The notes below the pieces were generated by a model. The model searched no databases. It was not told where the DNA came from and worked only from the letters and a program-made list of their open reading frames with translations. Of a DNA stretch of 64,000 bases, positions 1 through 11,280 are shown in pieces (positions within the stretch are counted from its first letter, which is position 1; every line of letters starts with the position of its first letter). Origin of the DNA: Gamsiella multidivaricata (Eukaryota > Mortierellomycota > Mortierellomycetes > Mortierellales > Mortierellaceae); NCBI RefSeq assembly GCF_025024155.1, contig NW_026251715.1, forward strand, positions 558,001 to 622,000, read 5' to 3'. A program made the position numbers and the translations under genes.

Positions 1-2317
1 AGCCCAATTCCAGATCAAGGGGGACGGCGCCGCTGTATGCTCCCGAGACTTTGTAATGGCGAAGAGCGTCCGCAACCTTCTTGGCCTCCTCCGATGAACA
101 ATATCCGACAATGCGACCATCCAACTGGACGACGACCGTCTTTTGACCGCGGGCGGGGACCAGGGTCTGAGTCACGCCCAAAGATGCCAAGATCGCGGGT
201 AGGCGAGAAACATCAGCGGGCTGGGTGATGACCTTGCAAGTATGCGACAAGTGGTTCAAAAGACCACATGGCGAACCATCTGGGGTGTGGACAGGACAGA
301 GAAATCCCCAGGCCTCTGGAAGCAATTTGCGTACAGTTGTCGTCTTCAGTTCAGCGAAGAAGGAGCCACGATGGATACAGCGGAAATGGGCGATGAAACG
401 GTAAAAGTTCAGCTTTTCCGCGACGATGGTATAACCGGTAGCCTGCTGTAAATCCAAACCAGTATTTGAGACCAGGTTTCCTGTTGCCAAGAAGTAGGAC
501 ATTTTTTGGCCAATGTCCTGAAGTCCTGACGTCTTCTGAAGTGTCTTTGTGAAATAGCGGTCTACAAGTTGAATCATAAAAAGTTGGGCTATTAACTTCA
601 AAAGCAACGCTGGTACTGAGTTGCATACACTCTTCCGAGAAGACGCATAGATGACTCACTGTCTAAAAAGTCAACTCCAGCGGTCTTGCGACGCACATCC
701 TGGTTGATCTGAGCTCTAATACCGTTCAGCCAGTCCTCGATCTTCTCCTTGATGATGGAACCGTACAAGTGCCCACCCAAAAGCACTTCCTGGTGCTGAG
801 GGGAATCTGGGTTGTCGGGGGAGCACTCGCCAGCAACCAGGGCATATACTTTGCGGATCATGAAACTGTTTTGAGACAGCAAAGAACCAATGGTTAGCAA
901 AAAGTACCCTTAGACATTGACGTCCAAATACATTCAAGTGTATGATTGATCCATGCCGACTTACATCAGGAGGTTAAACTTGTCGCGGTTGCTCTTCAAG
1001 TGGACCAGGACGATCTTGCGCAAGAGTCCCTCACCGACCTCCACATCCGTATAATCCTCAGGAAAGTTCATGACTACCCTAAACTTGTCTCCCAAGTAAG
1101 CCAAGCACTGTTCGCGTGTGTGAAGAGCATACGCCTTGAAGCTGCGGAGCATGAGCTCGACGCGATCGGTCAAGAAGGTGTTCTCCAGATCGCCCAACAT
1201 GATGCTGTCAAAAATTTCCTTATCCGAAGTATCGATAAGCGCCTATGAGTAGCAGTGAAAAGTTAGATACCGATTGCAATTGAATCATATTGCCATGCTG
1301 CAAATGTGATCATTCAGCAATACAATTCTCACATCATACCTTCAAGACCAACATCGTGGGGACCAAGTACTCCTGCTTCCTCCAAGCAAACCGCAGCATG
1401 CTGCCTCCGTCGGTCAAGTAGTGGACAGTGTTGGTTTGAGACGTCTGATCGGGTCTTGTACAGCGAATGGCTGTACCATAGCTGGAATATGTGGGACCAC
1501 GGTTCGTGAAACTTGAACGGATCAGGGCGATAACATGGTTGCGCCGAGGGACAATGAGCAAACGGACCAACTTTTCAATGCCGTTTACTAGGAAATACCC
1601 ACCGAATTCCTCTGACTCCTCGTGATGTCTGATGAGCTCTTTTGGATATGCACCCTCCAAGTTACAGCGGTTGGAACGGATCATAATGGGGACCAATCCC
1701 AGATCACGGGCCTCCACAACGACAGGACCGTCATTGACGCGCCATGCAAGCTTTGCCTGCAGCTTTCCGCGATATGTGTTGAGTCTCTCTCTGGCCTATG
1801 AACCAGAATAATTGAACAGAATCAATGATCAAGATCTACAGCGACTTGTCGATACCCCCATCGCTCTCATGATTTAATACCTCTGTGGGATAGATCTGGC
1901 GGGTGGTCGAATTGCGCTCCTTGTCCGGCAAAGTGGGCTTGTTCAAGGAGATCTCATCCACCCAGACTGTAGAGTAGCGATAATAGCAATAATCGAAATG
2001 AGTTTGCATTTTTAAGGTGACAGAAGGACCAGATTTGGCTGAATGCTCTGAGTGATATCATGGATCGTGTACATACAGGTCAGCTTGTTGCCCAGTCCAC
2101 CACCGTGTGTGTCAAAGACAGCTTTCTGTCCGATATCCTGAATAGCAAGATCAAGCAATCCTGTCTTGGAGCCGTAGCCAAACTCTGTGAGGGCATTGAA
2201 GGCCTCGATATGGGGCGCGACCATCTCCTGCAAGGCAGGTGTCTGGAAGGACTTGTCCGAGGGGTTCTTAAAAATCCGCTCCCGCTCCAGCGTATTGAAC
2301 TTTGCGTTTGGTGGCAT
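1..2317 (-). CDS. RPA135: RNA polymerase I second-largest subunit, 5' part (runs off the window)
   Basis: Second-largest catalytic subunit of nucleolar RNA polymerase I, which transcribes the rDNA. I read six exons on the minus strand: 2317-2077, 1966-1881, 1795-1340, 1242-965, 865-660 and 561 to beyond base 1. All have GT-AG boundaries and phase is kept throughout. About 609 residues are visible; the C-terminal half with the catalytic hybrid-binding and clamp segments lies outside the window. Diagnostic stretches are NRCNLEGAYPKEL, a protrusion/lobe region, and the family signature GFLCPVHTPDGSPCGLLNHL in exon 6. The sequence fits the Pol I paralogue better than RPB2 or RPC2 because of the short N-terminus and the KMSYFLATGNLVS block. 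The start ATG at 2317 begins MPPNAKFNTLERE. It is divergent from the methyltransferase gene at 3015. The exon 5/6 junction (donor next to base 660) is the least certain. Confidence 0.93.
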
Positions 2318-3014
2318 GGTAAATGAACGTGAGTGAGGAGAAAAGATGGGTGGACCCCGAACGCATTCAAGTGCCGATGGGCGATGGAGAGGAAGAAGGG
2401 TGCGAAGGGTAAAGGCCCGGTGTAGCAACAGTCCAAAGGTTAAAAAAAAAAAAAAAAAAAATACGCAGAGGTTGGATGAATAAACAAAAGCCACGCCACT
2501 GGCCGTTGTACGTGATCCTTCGTTTGAGTGTGGACGTGTGGATCGAAATTTATTTTTTTCACGCGTAACGGTTCTTGTACTATGGCAGTGTGGACTCGCA
2601 TGGGCGGTGCGGACGGTACTATGAATGATGCCAGGATAGTTTAACAGTCAATTGCCTCTTCATACACTCCTGGTTGGGGCACAAACAACTATTGCTCTGC
2701 TAGCTTGTTGCAATGATGCAAAATAAAATGAATAAATGAATTGAATTAATACCATCCCCATCTCATTTTGCCCTCGCCCTCGTTCGGGAACAAGAACGAG
2801 GACAAGGACAACAGCCTGCCTGCACTAGGTTCTGGTATGAAGAACCTTCCAAGTGAGCAAATCCCTGGTATGCCATTCACAGCACGTGTACAAATACCCT
2901 TCTTTCTTTCTTCCCCCTTCCTTTCTCCTTCTCCTCCCTTTCCTTCATTCTCTTTCAGCTCGGTGCCTGTATCGACTTATTGCCAACAGTCTTATTTGCA
3001 CCAACAATAATACC
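2318..3014. promoter_or_regulatory. Divergent intergenic promoter region
   Basis: About 700 bp separate the divergent starts of RPA135 and the methyltransferase gene, so the region must hold both promoters. I see a run of about 20 A near 2442-2461, an AT-rich block with AATAAA-like sequence around 2720-2750, and a strongly pyrimidine-rich stretch (TTTCTTTC/CTCCTT) from about 2890 to 2960 just before the ATG at 3015. That stretch is typical of a fungal transcription start region. No coding sequence was recognised. Confidence 0.5.
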
Positions 3015-4437
3015 ATGGCGCCAACCAGATCTATTCTCGCCTCCAGAGCTGTCACCACAGGACTCACTGTCATCGCCTGCTTTGGACTCTTACTCACCTT
3101 CAACGTTATCTATGAAAGAGAGCCCTTCCGCAACAGACTCCAGGAGATTGAGAATATAGTCGATATTAAACGAAACAGCCAGGGCGTTGACAGAGATCAA
3201 GTCTTTAAGGATCGAGCTCTTAGGAACACCCATTCGATTCTTCAGCAGTCAGAGTCAGCGCACCCTAGAGCAGCGTGCATAGTGGCTCAAGGAGAACAAT
3301 TATGGCTCGTCGTACGTCTCTCTCATTTTTTTTTTTAAATCGCTCTGTGCATCGACTCGACATGGGCGTAGGGAAATATGCTCAATCTAACCGTCCAACG
3401 TTATCTATTCTTATTTTTGGCCAATAGAAAGTTTAATCCATGGGACAAAATGTTTTGGTGGTAGTATTTTCCCACAAGGTAAAGTGGATTAAGAATTGTC
3501 GACGATCAGGCCTCGTGTTTGTCCTTCTCAGGCAACTAGCTGCTCAGTTGGTCAACGACTCTAAACCTCTCTTTCTCTTTCGAAATCGAACTAGTTTCAA
3601 TTGTCCATTTGACATCCAGCGCGTGGGTCCCTTGAGCGATGGTGGTAAGTACACCTGTCGCCAGTCTAATGTCTTTAATATTTTGGCTCGAACCATGATT
3701 TTTACCTCTCCATCCTTGCTGTGCTTTCAACTTACTGCCTGCGTTCATCTTTAGGCAAGTGGGTCTGCGGCATGAGCTTGTATGAAGAAAAGCCTCGGTC
3801 CAAGTGTGTTATCTATTCTTTCGGTGTTAATTACGAGACGCGGTTCGAAGGCGAAATGCTTGATCGAACCGAGTGCGAGATTTGGGCATACGATGCCTCG
3901 GTTCAGCAGATGGGTCCAGGTATGTTTGCTGCCGAATTGATAAATACCAAGCAAAGTTAGAGAGCTGCTTCTTGACCGTCTTCTTTTTCTTTCTATTTTC
4001 AAGAAACCCATGGTCGCCCAGGGGCGTACTTCAGACCATACTTTGTCGGCGATAAGGACTATGTGGATCGAAAGAGCATTCCATGGCGAACACTGCGCTC
4101 ACTCATGAAGGAGAATGGTCACGACTGGATCGATATTCTCAAGATTGACATCGAGGGATCCGAATACCCGACTTTTAACGCCATGATGGACGACTTTGAT
4201 GTCTTGCCGTTCTCGCAGCTGCAGATCGAGCTCCATGTGGATCGGAAGCATGTTGCCTTTAGCGACTTTTTGCATTGGTGGCAAAAACTCGAGTCCAAGG
4301 GTCTGCGGCCTTTCTGGACAGAGGTCAACCTGCACACGGCCCTGAACTTTGCCACACCTTGGGCATCCGAGTACTGTTTCATCAACACACGCGGACCCCC
4401 TTCAAAGAATCTACTTCTTCGCGATTATGAGAATTAG
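3015..4437 (+). CDS. Membrane-anchored METTL24/FkbM-like methyltransferase
   Basis: Putative S-adenosylmethionine-dependent methyltransferase of the METTL24/FkbM-like type; substrate unknown. Five exons (3015-3311, 3432-3460, 3532-3644, 3755-3919, 4004-4437) add up to exactly 346 codons (345 residues). The second exon is only 29 bp. The N-terminus MAPTRSILASRAVT is followed by one hydrophobic helix (about residues 15-33), which suggests a type II membrane protein of the secretory pathway. The globular part contains NPWDKMFWW, NCPFDIQRVG, DGGKWVCGM and the motif-rich block DWIDILKIDIEGSEYP (acidic loop of the Rossmann-like fold), then QLQIELHVD. The transposon inserted 270 bp beyond its stop. 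The family assignment rests on the IDIEGSE and DGGKWVCG blocks; the substrate is not predictable from sequence. Confidence 0.72.
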
Positions 4438-4463
4438 ACTAATAGCTAGACGGACAAGTAACA

Positions 4464-4636
4464 AGTCCCGACCAAACCTTAATACAGTGTCCAACTTTGA
4501 AGCATTATAACTCGGCTCCTCAGCGGCGTGAGAGACATGGGATCTTCGACCCCTTGTCGACAATTGACTAAAGAATGTTTATTTTGTTTATCTATTGGAG
4601 CATGGAAAGTTAACAATTTTAAATTTGGTCGGGACT
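4464..4636. repeat. Short inverted repeat pair (13 bp arms)
   Basis: AGTCCCGACCAAA at 4464-4476 is the exact reverse complement of TTTGGTCGGGACT at 4624-4636, 147 bp apart. The block lies in the 3' intergenic space just left of the transposon insertion. It may be a small degenerate MITE-like remnant, or structure in the 3' end of the upstream transcript. No duplicated flanks were found. Confidence 0.45.
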
Positions 4637-4705
4637 GAGGCGTCCCACACTGTACGTTCCAAAAAGGCGAAAAGGCGGGGAGACAATGTGATTGATTCCG
4701 TTTGC

Positions 4706-4714
4706 CTAAATACT
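4706..4714. repeat. Target-site duplication, left copy
   Basis: CTAAATACT lies immediately left of the transposon end and is repeated exactly at 11925-11933 immediately right of the other end. The next base outward differs on the two sides, so the duplication is 9 bp. Confidence 0.95.
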
Positions 4715-5381
4715 GAAGCTCTGAACCCATCCCCCTTTGTTCAATTTTTCACTGCAGAGGGGCTGGGACAAAATCTTTCACTTTCTTATGGGGTCACCCT
4801 TTAGTCCATTTTGCCCAAAAAAGGAAAGTGCTCGGTGGTTTTTTGTTCACGTGATCGTACGCGGGCTGCCCAAGCTTATTTCTTGCATCCTCTTCCTTCA
4901 TGTCTCCTGTTACAGTGACAATCCACCTGATGAAGAGACCCGGCGCACGCCTCGCAAGTGCCTTCCCAAAACTCCCAACACTCCTGGAACCCTCCGCAGG
5001 ACTTACAAAGCAAGGACACATTTTGTTACAGGAGTTGGGAGTTTGTAGCTGTTGGGGTTGTCACCCTTCCTGACGTCCTGACCCTCAATACTGTATAGCG
5101 CAATGACATACCCACAGGTCTGATCTCCTTCAGCGCCAATATTCCCGTCGCGTCGTCCTTAGGAGGGAGTAATCCAGTGAGTACATACCGATGATTGGCA
5201 TGACAACAGTCACTCATTTCCAAGCACAATCCTAACGAACTTCTTGTCCTTTTATGTTTTTCTCTCTATAGGATACTCCGCAAGGAGCTACTGAAGCCCC
5301 GCCCGTCCTGACTGGAGCGTGTTCCACTCCAGCGGCATCAATCTCCTTGCAGCTCGCCATGGCGTTCACCGCTGCAGAAGA
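4715..5381 (+). repeat. Left terminal inverted repeat, 667 bp, with promoter and leader
   Basis: Inverted copy of 11258-11924. Homology begins at GAAGCTCTG and stops after GCTGCAGAAGA, where the two copies diverge inside the coding sequences. It contains a CACGTG palindrome (4848-4853), an internal inverted pair AAACTCCCAAC/GTTGGGAGTTT (4969-4979 and 5034-5044), and a likely 5' UTR intron 5177-5271. The intron has a GTGAGT donor, a CTAAC branch-like site near 5231 and a CTATAG acceptor. The ATG at 5359 has a strong context (GCCATGG). Confidence 0.93.
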
Positions 5382-8300
5382 ATCGTTCGCAGTCAACATG
5401 GCCAAATCACCCTTGGACCAAGGCATAAGTATTCGCGCGTTCAAAGAAATTGTGCCTGCAGCTTTAGCTTCGCCATCTGCCAAACGTGTAGGTTGTCAAG
5501 CGTTACTTGTGGACAAAGATCAGACCTATTAATGCAATATGCGTTTTGCTAAATGTATTGCTCAAAACAGTTGGCCAATATTAGGGCAACCGAGATGGAG
5601 CGACAGCGACTTGCCTTGGAGGTATGAGACATACTGTTTTAAATGTTTATGCTCTCTGGCGAGAACCTGATATGGTCAAGAACTCATCATTCATTATACA
5701 TCCTATTGTTTACTTAGATGGTCAGCTCTTCTTCGACGGAGAGCCAAGGATCTGACCCAACGAGCCAAGGATCTGACTCAACGAGCCAAGGATCTGACCC
5801 AACTGTGCTGATCTCAGCTTCCAGTGGCAAAACACGTGTAAGCAGCCAACTTGAATTTTAAAATGCATTGACTTTGATGAAAATGAAACGAGCTACAGTA
5901 TTCAGTGCCTTAGCTTCTAACAGATGGATGTATAATTTTCAGTCCTCCATGTCAGACAAACTTTGTACGGTTCTAGAATGTATTAAAGCAGTGGATTTGT
6001 CCCTGCCTAGATTCCTTGTTGAGTTGTTCAAGTCTGACGACAAGACAGCTACTGACTACACCAATCCGTTCTACGAGGCACATGGTCCACGGCGACTTAT
6101 ACAGATCTGGGACGAGCAGCTCCGACACGACAAAAGGCATGAGCGGTGGGACGAATCGTTTGTCAACAGTGCCGTCGATGTCGTCGTCGACCGCACTCTC
6201 AGGCATCTGGGTGACAATGATGTCAAAAAAGAATGGCGGCTTCCACATACCGATGTCACAGAGGAGAAGATCGCCGGCTACTTGCTTGACGACTTTGGTT
6301 TCCTCAATCGCTACGCTGCTGGCACGGCAGATGACAAGAATGATGGAATGGTGGAGGACAAGGCACATATGGATGGAGGTCCCAACACCAGTGGCAAAGG
6401 CGGTGGCGCAAAGTACCTGACGCGTTTCTTGAAGGGCGTGCTCAAAGAGGATGTACCTGTCCAAAATCTCACAAAAAGAGCACTGAGGCGTCACCGTGCT
6501 CGGAAGCCATCATCAGTCCGCGGCTGCATTTCAGCAATGCTGCTCTTTATGTCGTCACAAAAAGCCAGTGCTTTCCAGACAATCCTTGGCATTTTTCTGC
6601 ACTGCACTGGGTGTCCGAGGAGAGTTCTTGAGGTCCTTTCTGGCCTTGGGCTTTCGATCTCGTACAATCAAGTTCGCAATTGCCTCAAGTCGCTGACCAG
6701 GGATGCGTGCAGGCGTGTAATACAGGCAGTCAAGGAGAACGACTTTTATGTCGTTTACGATAATATCAATATCGCCGCTAAGCACCATCATCAGCGCGTC
6801 AACAAACGGGATATTTTCGACAATGGCACTGCTGCCACCATCATCCTTTTACCCTCAGAAAAGAGCAAGCCCGCACCTACTCTTTTTCGTCCAGTGGAGG
6901 AGAGGCCGGAGGCAGATGCCAACCTTTTTTTCCCCAACAACGGCGACCTTGAGGTTTTTGTAAATGCTTGCCAATCGCATGTTTCGGACTCCATTGTGCG
7001 CTCGTTACCGGAAGGATCAACAACATCCGTCATTCTTGTTGTTCCTGTCGAGCAACTTGACCTCACCAAGAGTACTGTTTTCCCACTTCCAGTCATGAAG
7101 CTAGACGAGTCTACCATTGCAGGAAACCTGTCAGTGTTGCAGAGGATTACGGAGGTCGGTCTCAATTTACCAAAAGCCTGGTTTGCCGATCCCAAGAACA
7201 CAATTTTCGCTGGGGATCAAATGACAGTGTCAAGGCTGCTGACGCTCAAGGTCCACCGGTGCTTCGATCCTGATCCCTACCATAGCCTGTCGTGGGTACG
7301 TGAAAGTCAAAGTTAATAAAGAGTGATGTGAGGCGGAAAGAAGGTGCTTGATTGTTACACAGGAGCATAGCCCTGTATATACATTCCTTGACAACTAAAA
7401 GTATCCCTCAAACTTGACAGGTACATCCTGTTCTCCAACTTTTTCATTTGGAGATGAATTTGTGTGGTACCATTTGGAGGACTCACCTTGGCTCCAAAGA
7501 GTTTCCTGGGACCCTGGCATCGATTGCATGTCTGCTGAACCGTAAGGGCCTAAGCAGGGACAAGATCATCTTTCACGCCACCGATGAGCTCTTGCGGGTA
7601 GTCTTTGATGCGAAGGTGCAGTTGCTCTATCAGTCTTTGCGGGATCGTGGTGTATCAAAGGAGCTTTCTGTTCAGAGCATTACAGAAAGCATCACCAAGT
7701 CATATTGCTCTCAGCCTTCGCCTTTGCTCCTTGGCCTTCCCTGTACTACCGCCAATACCAACGCTCTTCTTTTCCTGCGCGATGTAGCCGTCTACATTGA
7801 GCTTGGCGCGGCCATCAAAGCTGGCGATATTGGCCGCATCAAGCATTTGCTGCCATTCATCGTTATAATGATGCATGGGGGTGGCAACACCAATTATGCC
7901 CTAGAGCTTTTACGCCTCCTCTATGGCATTCGCTATCTTTGGACAGATGAATGGGCGAGAAGGGTCCTGTCAAGTATGCTTGTGAACCCGAAAGGCGTCG
8001 CTGGTGGATGGATGGCAACGGACATGATGCAGGAAAACCACAACTATCTCATCAAAGCCATTTTTTCAGCCAAAGGCTCGAACATGAGCTGGGAATACCT
8101 CCAGGACGCCATTTCCACCAACATCAAAACCTTTCAGGTCATTTCACGGATGTTCGAACGAGAGGTCGGCATTCGTTCCAACAGCACTAGACACAAAAAG
8201 CCGTCGACTGCATTGGATATTTCGAGGATCCAGGAGAACTTCCAAGGCTGTGGCATTTTATGGACTTCCGGCGAGTGCGAACAAGGACCACCGGTGGTTG

Positions 8301-8443
8301 ATCTTCAGCGTGTTGGCGAAGAGAAGATGGTCGGAGGCGCGATAGGAAGATTTTTGATAATCATACATCACTGTGGGGTAATGCTGTGGACATTGAAGAA
8401 GCCGAGGATCTCGAAAATGTTATCGATCAGAATTAAAATATAA
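5359..8443 (+). CDS. DUF6589-like putative DDE transposase of the long-TIR element
   Basis: Likely the transposase. Five exons (5359-5487, 5571-5621, 5718-5837, 5943-7295, 7421-8443), all with phase-0 junctions, give about 891 residues. The first 23 bp lie in the TIR. Exon 3 codes for three copies of a Ser-Gln-Gly-Ser-Asp-(Pro/Ser)-Thr repeat. The large exons look like the fungal DUF6589 family: MSDKLCTVLECIK, then VVYDNINIAAK, FAGDQMTVSRL and ATDMMQENHNYLIK. I propose D373, D525 and E756 in these motifs as the RNase H-like catalytic triad, with a long helical insertion before the Glu; this is inference. The end may be damaged. In the annotated frame it closes with an unconvincing tail, while a neighbouring frame from about 8316 reads KIFDNHTSLWGNAVD and on to a stop at 8438, as if one base were missing near 8310-8320. 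It converges on the RecQ gene. Confidence 0.8.
5741..5803 (+). repeat. Three tandem copies of a 21-bp unit in the transposase gene
   Basis: Three adjacent 21-bp copies start at 5741, 5762 and 5783; the middle one differs by one base (CCC to CTC). Each copy codes for seven residues, so the reading frame is kept. It lies in exon 3 of the transposase gene, in a Ser-rich linker. Confidence 0.9.
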
Positions 8444-8647
8444 TACTATTTTGAACATGACTTTGTTATTGTTGCCGTTATACTGCTCTGAATACGCAGA
8501 TGAAAGTATTAAAAAAAGCATGACTAACTAAACAAAGGATAGAAGAAGAAAGTAAGGAATAGCGGATGTAAAAATAAAGGGAGGAGGAAAGAGGAGTTGG
8601 AAGTGGAGGGAATAGAGTGGGCAACTGGTTGCGGTACGCGGACAAAA

Positions 8648-11280
8648 TTATCTATCCTCCCCGTCATCACTTCCATCGTCATTGCCGTCAGAGCCGTCGT
8701 TTGGTAGGTCTGGAGCCAACGCCACTATCAGCTGGCTACTTGGTATGAGACCATCATCAATATTCTTGTTGATCTTAGCCAGCAGCTGTGCGATCTCGAC
8801 GAACCAATTCTGAGGGTTTCCACGAGGAAACCAGAGGGAAGAAGATGCGAAGGTTGCGACTGCCTCAGCAGTTCTGATCCCTGAGAATTGCTGCGAGAGC
8901 TTCTTGGCAGTCATGTCCGGCAGGATCCCGGTTTCTGCACCATTGGCGTAACGTTGTGTTGCTTGCCACCTCTTGAAGGCATCCTTCCTCCATGATATCA
9001 GTTCCCGTAATGCCAGAGCCTTCTCCTCTTTCGAGCGTTTCGGCCATCTTCCTCTGATGACAGATTTGGCGACAATGCGACTAGGGAGTAGAGGGGGACA
9101 ATTAACAGTATGACATGCTGAACAGTTGTTGTTGCAAACACGAATCTCGTTGCCAAACAAGTCATCGATAAACCTCCAAAGACATTTTTTGCTGTGGTGA
9201 TCCAGGAGGAACTGGCGGACTTGTGCATCTGAAACAGTCTTGTGAGAGACTGGCGGAGCATAGAGAATCGCACGGCCGTTGATATCCTTGCGTCGCGCTG
9301 CACGGCCAAACCGTTGCACCAAGCTTGTCATGTCCCTTGGAAAACTAAATGATTCACAAGTGCATATCGAAATATTTTAGAGATAATAACTTGTGTTATG
9401 TTTTGGGCTCACAAGATATAGAGATCAGAACCGGCCCCTTCCAGCTCAGTCTTGAAAGGCTGAGCTGAAGTGACTCGGTATTGCTCTGGTCTACTTGTTT
9501 TATTAAGAAGTGTCGTTCTAGCGGACTGACGACCCAAATATACGACAACTTGTTTCGTTCTGATTGCTCAATTTCCATGCTATTAACATATGAACTTACC
9601 CGTACTGAATCACTTGAACAACATCCTGTATGTCGACACCCATTCCTGCAGCCTCGGTAGCCAGCAGGATCAGGATGTCCCCATCTACAAATTTTTTCAT
9701 GGTCGTCCTCTTGTACTGTTCATCTAGGGTTGAAAAGTACAACCCAAGTTTTCCTTGCAGGTCGGGCCTTATCCACTGCAGACATTTGAAAACACGGATG
9801 AGAACAGCGATTGAATCAAAGTAGACGATGGTCTTCTCTTTGTGCAAAAGTCTATGGAGGCCTTTCATGGCATCCTTGGGCTGAGTGTGCACCTCGAGGC
9901 GCAAGTTCGTGCGAACCTCGTTCACACGTATCGTCGTTGCCTTGGACAAAAAAAGCTTGGCCTTAGTTTTTAGGATAGCGTCCGCTGTGAGAGTCGCTGT
10001 TAGCCCTACAAATGGTACTCCAGGTGCCCAGACACGCAGATCACCTAGGCGTGTATAGTCCTCGCGAAACTTGACCCATTTCTCGACGCAGTGCACTTCA
10101 TCGATCACTATTGCGGCCAACAATGATCGCCATTGCTCGTTCCGCCAAAGATCTTGAAGCAAATTTGCCTTGCTGCCGCTGAAAATGATCTCGGGGGTGA
10201 AGTAGACAGCCCTGTACTCGCCATTTAGTGCGCGTTGGATCGTACCCTTGTTAATAGCATCCGAGTTGGCGCCAGTTAGAACGAAGTACGATATGCCGGC
10301 CGCGGCCAGCTTCTATCGATTTGTAGGGCAGGATCCAAAGACGGGGTCAGTCGTGTAACATAGACACATTTATTGAAGGCATATGCAATCGTACAGTTAC
10401 AAGAGTACTTGAAAGCTACCTGCTGTTGATCCTCCATCAAAGATATCAGCGGTGAGATGACGACGGTTACTGAGCGAGGCCAGAGCACCATAGGCAGGAA
10501 AAACGCTAAAGTCTTGCCCCAGCCACAAGGAGCAATTAAGACACAGTCGTGCTTTGCTTCAATGTTATACAGAACTTCCAGTTGCTCTTCCTTTGGTGCA
10601 CAGCGGAAAACTTGTTTGCAAGTGCTGATGGCTTGTGACCTCAAAGTAAGTGGGGAGGTCTGAAAAAAAAGAATACAGCGTGTGTAAAACAACATGCAAA
10701 GGATGATTAAAATGTTACAATACAAATGACTGTGTCATTAGTTGAAATAACTTACAGAGTAATCGCTAATGTCGTCTTCGTGCTCTTGAACTAATGGTAT
10801 ATGTATCTGGTGTACAATATGCGATGGCGAAGATAGAAACTGCAGGGGCGACAGCTCCGGCTGCATGGACGTGGAGGGAGACGATGTTGGCGTCGAGATA
10901 TATGGCGGTGGGGTGCAATCAGCCTCCCTCCATGTTGACATTCGCTTGATGGGCGTGGAGAAAGTTTTTTTAGGCGTGGAATCATAATCATCTGAAGACG
11001 CGTCCGAATCTGAAGAATCAATTTGAATTGGCGACGACACAGTCCGCCGAAGTGGCGAAGAAAGGCGCACAGATGATACCACTGTTCGTGCAAGCGACGA
11101 CGGCACAGTTCCATATGTAAATGGTGTTGTGAGCCCACGAGAATGTCCAGGCGAATCGATATCTTGTAGTCGCCGGAGGCGGAAATACAGTGAAGAATGT
11201 GCTTCTTGTCCAGACTGACGTTCTTCCTCAGGCAACCAGAAAGGGTTTGGCAAGGACTCTTCTGCAGCGGTGAACGCCAT
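8648..11280 (-). CDS. RecQ-like DNA helicase carried by the transposon
   Basis: Superfamily 2 ATP-dependent DNA helicase of the RecQ type. Four exons (11280-10756, 10659-10420, 10312-9600, 9344-8648) total exactly 725 codons (724 residues). Residues 1-175 are a Ser/Pro/Thr-rich linker that starts MAFTAAEES, as in the convergent transposase gene, because the TIR codes for it. The helicase core follows: APCGWGKTLAF (Walker A), VVISPLISLMEDQ (motif Ia), IVIDEVHCVEKW (motif II, DEVH), FVGLTATLT (III), IVYFDS (IV), LLATEAAGMGVDIQDV (V) and QRFGRAARRKD (VI, degenerate from GRAGRD). A RecQ-like zinc-binding segment is seen as KKCLWRFIDDLFG followed by CNNNCSAC. The acidic tail ends GSDDGEDR. No HRDC domain is visible. 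It probably helps excision or repair of the element's ends; that role is inferred. It could instead be captured cargo, but the shared TIR start suggests it belongs to the element. Confidence 0.9.
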
